Shown piece by piece: positions 59,024 through 64,000 of a stretch of 64,000 nucleotides of DNA; positions within the stretch are counted from its first letter, which is position 1; each line of letters opens with the position of its first letter. The notes below the pieces were generated by a model. That model had not been told where the DNA came from. It was given only the letters and a program-made list of their open reading frames with translations, and ran no database searches. A program made the position numbers and the translations under genes. The stretch comes from Bacillus cereus group sp. RP43 (GTDB lineage: Bacteria; Bacillota; Bacilli; Bacillales; Bacillaceae_G): contig NZ_JARVHQ010000001.1 in the NCBI RefSeq assembly GCF_040459645.1, positions 3,100,001-3,164,000 of the forward strand, in the 5' to 3' direction.

Positions 59024-59557
59024 CTAATTTGTCTGTACACCCCATGTATCGATGGCGAGGAGTATAGCTGCAAGAATTGGTTCATACATACTATCAGCTT
59101 CTTTTAATTGAACGTGCAATGCTTGTATATTTTCCTTGTATTTACTCATAATTGGCTCACTATCTTGCTCATTTGCATTTGCAAAAAACTCAAGCAAAAG
59201 CGGTAAATAATCCGGTAGTTCTTTATCTGTTACTTCAAAACCAGATTTTTTATAATGCTGTTTTAACTCTAATAATTCAATACCTCTTTCTCTTTGTTCA
59301 CCTGTGTTCATATAAGTTAAATACATATTTGTCTTTTTACCAAAATCGAATGTATATACGTAAGTATCAATTAATTGAGCATTCGTTTTACCCTGTGCTT
59401 GTTTTATAAATGCTGTAAGTGCTGCTTTAACGTCTTCCTGTTCAATCGCTTCAATCTCTTCTTGTAATTCAATTAAAGCTTCTCCCCACCCAGGTTCTGG
59501 GTAGGAGAGAAGAAAAGAAGAACAAGAAAAAGCAGTTTGTAAACTTTGTTTCATCAT
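59024..59557 (-). CDS. narJ: Nitrate reductase assembly chaperone
   Basis: TorD/NarJ-family helical chaperone of 177 residues. Typical parts: FSCSSFLLSYPEPGWGEAL near the start, then YVYTFDFGKKTNMYLTY and ERGIELLELKQHYKKSGFEV with DYLPLLLEFFA, the signature of NarJ. It helps insert the molybdenum cofactor into NarG and is not part of the final enzyme. ATG 59557 has AAGGGGG upstream. The position between narH and narI is the standard order. Confidence 0.95.
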   Translation of the reverse strand: MMKQSLQTAFSCSSFLLSYPEPGWGEALIELQEEIEAIEQEDVKAALTAFIKQAQGKTNAQLIDTYVYTFDFGKKTNMYLTYMNTGEQRERGIELLELKQHYKKSGFEVTDKELPDYLPLLLEFFANANEQDSEPIMSKYKENIQALHVQLKEADSMYEPILAAILLAIDTWGVQTN

Positions 59558-59573
59558 TTTCTGCCCCCTTTAT

Positions 59574-61049
59574 TTAAGAAATTGTCATACAAGAGCCTGG
59601 ACCACCTGTGAAGGAAAGACCACAGCTTCCTTGTTCGCTATATAAATCTGCAACTTGTTCACGGTGAGTGCCCGGAATGACGAAGCGATCTTTATATTTT
59701 GCGATAGCAAGAAGACGATACATATCTTCTACATCCTGTTTCGTTAATCCAAGTTCTTTTAATACAGCTTCATTTGGTTCTTTATTAATTTGCAATGCTC
59801 TCATATGCATTCGCATGACAGCCATTTTTTTCAATGTAAGACGAATGTGTGATTCATCTCCTGCAGTGAGTAAATTCGCTAAATATTGAATTGGAATACG
59901 CATATTATCGATAGCAGGGAAAATCTCTTCTGCTTGCCAGTTACTACCTTTCCCTTCCACCATATTCATAATTGGGCTAAGGGGCGGGATATACCAAACC
60001 ATTGGCATTGTACGGTACTCTGGGTGAAGAGGCAGAGCAATTTTCCAATCGATAATCATTTTATAGATTGGTGACTCTTGTGCTGCTTTAATCCACTCTT
60101 CAGGAATACCTTGTTTTTTCGCTTCAGCTGCTACTTCTGGATCATTTGGATCTAGGAAAACAGTAAGCTGAGATTCATATAAATCTTTTTCATCTTCAAC
60201 AGAAGCCGATTCTTTTACTTTGTCAGCGTCATATAGCATTACCCCAATGTACCTGATACGTCCTACACATGTTTCTGAACAAATTGTTGGCATACCAGCT
60301 TCAATACGCGGGAAACACATTGTACATTTTTCAGCTTTATTCGTTTGCCAGTTAAAGTACACTTTTTTATATGGACAAGATGATACGCAGAATCTCCAAG
60401 CACGACATGCATTTTGATCCACAAGAACAATCCCATCTTCTTCACGTTTATACATCGCACCAGATGGACAAGAAGATACGCAAGATGGATTCATACAATG
60501 TTCGCATATGCGTGGTAAATACATCATAAAGACATTCTCAAAATCCGTTTTAATTTCTTCTTCCATTTTCTTTACGTTCGGATCTTGTAATCCTGTTATA
60601 TGTCCGCCTGCTAAATCATCTTCCCAGTTTGGACCCCATTCAATTTTGTCGATAAATTCGCCTGTAATTGCTGATTTCGGACGAGCAACTGGTTGATGCT
60701 TACGCTGCGGGCTATTTGTTAATGTTTCATAATCATAGTTCCAAGGTTCAAAGTAATCATCAATTGTTGGTTGATCTGGATTGTGGAAAATATTCATAAG
60801 ACGTTTCATTTTCGAACCGGATTTCAGCTGAATTTCACCATTTTTCAATTCCCAGCCGCCTTTGTATTTCTCCTGATCTTCCCATTGTTTCGGATAACCA
60901 ATTCCAGGTTTCGTTTCTACGTTATTGAAGTACATATATTCAGCACCTGGACGATTTGTCCAGGTGTTTTTGCACGTTACGCTACAAGTATGGCAGCCGA
61001 TGCATTTATCTAGGTTCATTACCATTCCGACTTGCGCTTTAATCTTCAA
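59574..61049 (-). CDS. narH: Respiratory nitrate reductase beta subunit
   Basis: Iron-sulfur protein of 491 residues on the cytoplasmic side. Cluster motifs: CIGCHTCSVTC (about 16-26), CEHCMNPSCVSSCP (~182), CRAWRFCVSSCP (~215, with Trp in place of one Cys, as expected for the 3Fe-4S cluster), and CTMCFPRIEAG...CSETCVG (~245). It starts at TTG 61049 (MKIKAQVGMVMNLDKC) behind AAGGAGGTAG and overlaps the narG stop by 11 bases. It passes electrons from NarI to NarG. Very similar to B. subtilis NarH from memory. Confidence 0.96.
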   Translation of the reverse strand: MKIKAQVGMVMNLDKCIGCHTCSVTCKNTWTNRPGAEYMYFNNVETKPGIGYPKQWEDQEKYKGGWELKNGEIQLKSGSKMKRLMNIFHNPDQPTIDDYFEPWNYDYETLTNSPQRKHQPVARPKSAITGEFIDKIEWGPNWEDDLAGGHITGLQDPNVKKMEEEIKTDFENVFMMYLPRICEHCMNPSCVSSCPSGAMYKREEDGIVLVDQNACRAWRFCVSSCPYKKVYFNWQTNKAEKCTMCFPRIEAGMPTICSETCVGRIRYIGVMLYDADKVKESASVEDEKDLYESQLTVFLDPNDPEVAAEAKKQGIPEEWIKAAQESPIYKMIIDWKIALPLHPEYRTMPMVWYIPPLSPIMNMVEGKGSNWQAEEIFPAIDNMRIPIQYLANLLTAGDESHIRLTLKKMAVMRMHMRALQINKEPNEAVLKELGLTKQDVEDMYRLLAIAKYKDRFVIPGTHREQVADLYSEQGSCGLSFTGGPGSCMTIS

Positions 61050-64000
61050 GCCAATCTACCTCCTTCAGTTTGCGAATTACAACGTTTAAGTCACGCTGGT
61101 TCCCAGTTGGACCATAATAGTTAAATCCATAGCTTAATTGACCATATCCACCAATCATATGCGTTGGTTTAACGTGAATTCGAGTTGGACTATTATGCGT
61201 TCCCCCGCGGTTACTTGTTAATTTCGTACCAGGCACGTTAATGTGGCGATCTTGCGCATGGTGCATAAATGCCATTCCTCTCGGTATACGGTGCGTTACG
61301 ACAGCACGTGCTACAACAACACCGTTACGGTTAAAGCACTCGATCCAATCATTATCAGCAACACCAGCTTCATTCGCGTCATCTTTGTTCATCCAAACAG
61401 TTGGACCGCCTCTAAACAGCGTTAACATCGGTAATGAATCGAAGTACATACTATGAATCGACCACTTATTATGCGGTGTTAAATAGTTTAGTGTAATTTC
61501 TTTCCCTTCTACTTCAGGTCGTGATTTACGAAACGGTTTATGTTGCAGAATTGGTTTAAATGTTGCCATCGTTTCACCAAACTCTTTCATCATGTCGTGA
61601 TCTAAGTAGAAAGATTGTCGACCCGTTATCGTTCTCCAAGGAATAAGACGTTCCACATTTGTTGTAAATGGAGAGTAACGGCGTCCACCTTTTTCAGAAC
61701 CTGTAAAGGCTGGAGAAGTAATTACTGTTTTCGGTTGTGCTGTAATTTGTTCGAATGTGAAGCATTCTTCTTCACGTTCTTCTGCTAAATCACGTAGTTT
61801 TAAATCCGTTTGTTTTTCAAGTGCTTCCCATGCTTTTACAGCCATATGACCGTTTGTTGTAGAAGAAAGTGTTAATACCGCCTCAGCAGCATGAATTGCT
61901 TCTTTTATATCAGGGCACCCTTTCGCAATAGAATCCGTTCGAACCACTCCTAATCGGCTCTTTAATTGCTCATACTCTTTTTCTGCTGACCAAGAAATGC
62001 CTTTCGTACCAATCGGTTGTTTTCCGGTATTTGGCCCAAGCGCTGTCATTTTGTCATAAATCTTTTTATAATCTCGTTCGACAACATGAATTTGCGGCAT
62101 TGTTTTACCTGGGATCGGTTCACACTCACCTTTACTCCAATCTTTAACCTTACCTAGTGGTTGTGCTAATTCTTGCGGTGTATCGTGAAGAAGTGGTGTT
62201 GCAACGACTTCTTTCATTGGTTCAAGATCGATTTTCTTCGCTAAATCTGACACAGCTTTAGAAAGAGCGGTGAAAATATCCCAATCAGAGCGTGCTTCCC
62301 ACGGCGAACCGATTGCTGGATTAAATGGATGTACAAATGGATGCATATCCGTACTGCTTAAATCATGCTTTTCATACCAAGTTGAAGCAGGTAAGACGAT
62401 GTCAGAATAGAGCGCTGTTCCAGCCATACGGAAATCTAAATTAATGAGTAGATCAAGCTTCCCTTCTGGCGCTTCTTCATGCCACTTAATTTCTTCTGGT
62501 CGTATTGAATCACTATCGTCATTCATTAATCCATTTGTTGTGCCTAATAAATGTTTTAAGAAATATTCGTGGCCTTTACCAGAACTTGAAATTAAGTTGG
62601 CACGCCATACGAATAAGTTGCGCGGGAAATTGTTTTTATTATCTGGATCTTCAATCGCAAATTTCAGTTCTTTTTCTTTTAGTTTTTGTGCAACGTATTT
62701 TCCGATTTCTTCTTGCGTTGTTACACCAGCAGCAACAGCTTCTTTATATAATTCAATTCCATTTTTCTCGAATGTTGGATAGGAAGGTAACCAGCCAAGT
62801 CGTGCCGCTAATACATTGTAATCACCGTGATGTTGATAACGAGAGTTACCCTCAATTGGTGATGCTAAATGTCCAACCGGTGTATCTTCATAACGCCATT
62901 GATCTGTTACGAAATAAAAGAAAGATGTACCATTTTGTAATTTCGGTGGCCCTTGCCAATCTTTTGCCATCGCGATCGTTTGCCATCCTTCTGCTGGTCG
63001 TAATTTTTCTTGACCAACATAATGCGCCCAACCACCGCCGTTTACACCTTGTGCCCCAACGAGAAGAACAAGATTTAAAACAGCGCGGTAAATCGTATCA
63101 GAATTAAACCAATGGTTAATACCAGCTCCCATAATAATCATCGAGCGGCCATTCGTATCAACAGCATTTTGTGCAAACTCACGAGCGATTTGAATAATAA
63201 GCTCTCGTTTCACTCCTGTCATTTTCTCTTGCCATGCAGGTGTAAATGGTACATCGTCATTGAAATCTTTCGGCTCTTGTCCGCCGAGCCCTCGGTTCAC
63301 GCCGTAATTTGCTAACGTTAAGTCGTATACAGTTGTAACGAACACTTCGCCTTCTTCTGTCATAATTTTTTTCACTGGAATTGTACGTTCCAATACTTTA
63401 TTTCCATCATCTGAGAAGTACGGAATTTGTACCGTTCCTACAGCGTCTTCCATTCCAAGTAAAGAAAGACGTGGATCAATCTTTTCACCTGTTTGTTCAT
63501 CTTCTAAACGCAAGTTCCATTTCTTTTCATTATCCCAACGTGACCCCATTGTGCCGTGAGGTGTTGCAAAATCTTTCGTGTTCTCGTTCCAAAGAACAGG
63601 CTTCCATTCTCCCAACTTTGTTTCTCGTCTAATATCAGTAGCATTTAAGAAACGATCAGCGACGAATTGATCTCCTTTTTGTTTCAATGTGACAAAGAAA
63701 GGAAAATCAGTATATTGCTTCGCATACTTTGTGAAGTATTCCACTTGATTATCTACGTAAAATTCTTGTAAGATCACATGCCCCATTGCCATCGCAAGTG
63801 CACCGTCTGTACCTTGTTTCACACTAATCCAATCATCCGCAAACTTTGTAGACTCGGCGAAGTCAGGACTTACAGAAACGACTTTCGTTCCTTTATATCG
63901 AACTTCGGCTAAAAAGTGTGCATCTGGCGTTCTCGTCATCGGTACATTTGAACCCCATGTCATAATGTAACCAGAGTTATACCAGTCACTACTTTCTGGT
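61039..64000 (-). CDS. narG: Respiratory nitrate reductase alpha subunit (5' end outside window)
   Basis: Molybdenum catalytic subunit; about 987 codons of some 1220 are present, without the N-terminus and its 4Fe-4S site. Seen from the edge inward: DWYNSGYIMTWGSNVPMTRTPDAHF, QGTDGALAMAMGHVI, IIMGAGINHWFNSDT, GQEKLRPAEGW, WEARSDWDIF, and the C-terminal cofactor domain FYLDHDMMKEFGE, THRIPRGMAFMHHAQDRH with HNSPTRIH near the end. It reduces nitrate to nitrite at the membrane's inner side. Its promoter, probably with an Fnr box, lies beyond the window. Confidence 0.96.
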   Translation of the reverse strand, partial: PESSDWYNSGYIMTWGSNVPMTRTPDAHFLAEVRYKGTKVVSVSPDFAESTKFADDWISVKQGTDGALAMAMGHVILQEFYVDNQVEYFTKYAKQYTDFPFFVTLKQKGDQFVADRFLNATDIRRETKLGEWKPVLWNENTKDFATPHGTMGSRWDNEKKWNLRLEDEQTGEKIDPRLSLLGMEDAVGTVQIPYFSDDGNKVLERTIPVKKIMTEEGEVFVTTVYDLTLANYGVNRGLGGQEPKDFNDDVPFTPAWQEKMTGVKRELIIQIAREFAQNAVDTNGRSMIIMGAGINHWFNSDTIYRAVLNLVLLVGAQGVNGGGWAHYVGQEKLRPAEGWQTIAMAKDWQGPPKLQNGTSFFYFVTDQWRYEDTPVGHLASPIEGNSRYQHHGDYNVLAARLGWLPSYPTFEKNGIELYKEAVAAGVTTQEEIGKYVAQKLKEKELKFAIEDPDNKNNFPRNLFVWRANLISSSGKGHEYFLKHLLGTTNGLMNDDSDSIRPEEIKWHEEAPEGKLDLLINLDFRMAGTALYSDIVLPASTWYEKHDLSSTDMHPFVHPFNPAIGSPWEARSDWDIFTALSKAVSDLAKKIDLEPMKEVVATPLLHDTPQELAQPLGKVKDWSKGECEPIPGKTMPQIHVVERDYKKIYDKMTALGPNTGKQPIGTKGISWSAEKEYEQLKSRLGVVRTDSIAKGCPDIKEAIHAAEAVLTLSSTTNGHMAVKAWEALEKQTDLKLRDLAEEREEECFTFEQITAQPKTVITSPAFTGSEKGGRRYSPFTTNVERLIPWRTITGRQSFYLDHDMMKEFGETMATFKPILQHKPFRKSRPEVEGKEITLNYLTPHNKWSIHSMYFDSLPMLTLFRGGPTVWMNKDDANEAGVADNDWIECFNRNGVVVARAVVTHRIPRGMAFMHHAQDRHINVPGTKLTSNRGGTHNSPTRIHVKPTHMIGGYGQLSYGFNYYGPTGNQRDLNVVIRKLKEVDWLED

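Noticed and set aside
62505..63107. 200-residue plus-strand ORF inside narG
   Set aside because: Antisense to strongly conserved narG coding sequence, without a ribosome site or recognisable domain.

Overview
The window is a low-GC Bacillus chromosome segment, almost certainly Bacillus cereus group. The signs are a Rap-Phr cassette, T-box leaders, a SpoVS paralogue, SirB/SirC siroheme genes, an Fnr with a C-terminal four-cysteine cluster, and a nar/moa/nir layout that matches my memory of the B. anthracis/B. cereus nitrate-respiration locus. No rRNA, tRNA or CRISPR array was seen.

Layout. (1) 1-2788, minus strand: a type VII (ESX-like) secretion operon in the order vWA, PP2C phosphatase, ubiquitin-like YukD/EsaB protein, EssC ATPase (cut by the window edge). 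(2) 2958-28784, mostly minus: chromosomal genes. They include three aminoacyl-tRNA synthetases, each behind its own T-box leader (archaeal-type AspRS, mupirocin-resistant-type IleRS2, ArgRS), a MurF, an exported M36/M4-like metalloprotease, a TetR/DUF418 pair, a 1400-residue TPR protein with an embedded C39-like peptidase domain, bacilliredoxin BrxA, YpgR, SsbB, a Bax inhibitor-1 protein, an ABC-F ATPase and YpgQ. (3) 28894-29721: a repeat-rich Gln/Pro/Tyr protein whose 3' end is the insertion point of an island. (4) 29692-39657: a decayed integrative element about 10 kb long, bounded by 44-bp direct repeats. It holds Rap-Phr, a tiny cationic amphipathic peptide gene, a WXG100-EndoU toxin with a candidate immunity protein, toxin debris, phage ArpU, a truncated recombinase, DnaD remains, spore-surface-like genes and the C-terminal end of an integrase. 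(5) 39876-44522: a SpoVS paralogue, a Cys/Ser-repeat protein, a secreted lipase-like protein, small unknown proteins and a membrane/coiled-coil/Excalibur protein. (6) 44644-64000: a complete anaerobic nitrate/nitrite respiration region.

How region 6 works together: NarGHJI reduces nitrate to nitrite. MoaA/MoeB/MoeA/MoaE/MoaD supply steps of molybdenum cofactor synthesis for NarG. NarK moves nitrate and nitrite. NirBD reduces nitrite to ammonia, and the methyltransferase/HemD-like protein, SirB and SirC make the siroheme NirB needs. ScdA repairs Fe-S or di-iron centres after nitrosative damage. Fnr is encoded in the middle. Fnr boxes centred 41.5 bases upstream of the inferred start sites are visible before scdA, nirB and moaA.

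The observation I rate highest is a short leader ORF between the T-box and the AspRS gene (4240-4356). It has a near-perfect ribosome binding site and begins Met, five Asp, five Asn. It overlaps the AspRS start and looks like a second, translational sensor of Asp/Asn tRNA charging. Next are the island boundary, the membrane-active-looking 30-residue peptide opposite Rap-Phr, the WXG100-EndoU toxin module, and the phosphatase/vWA/ubiquitin-like secretion operon.
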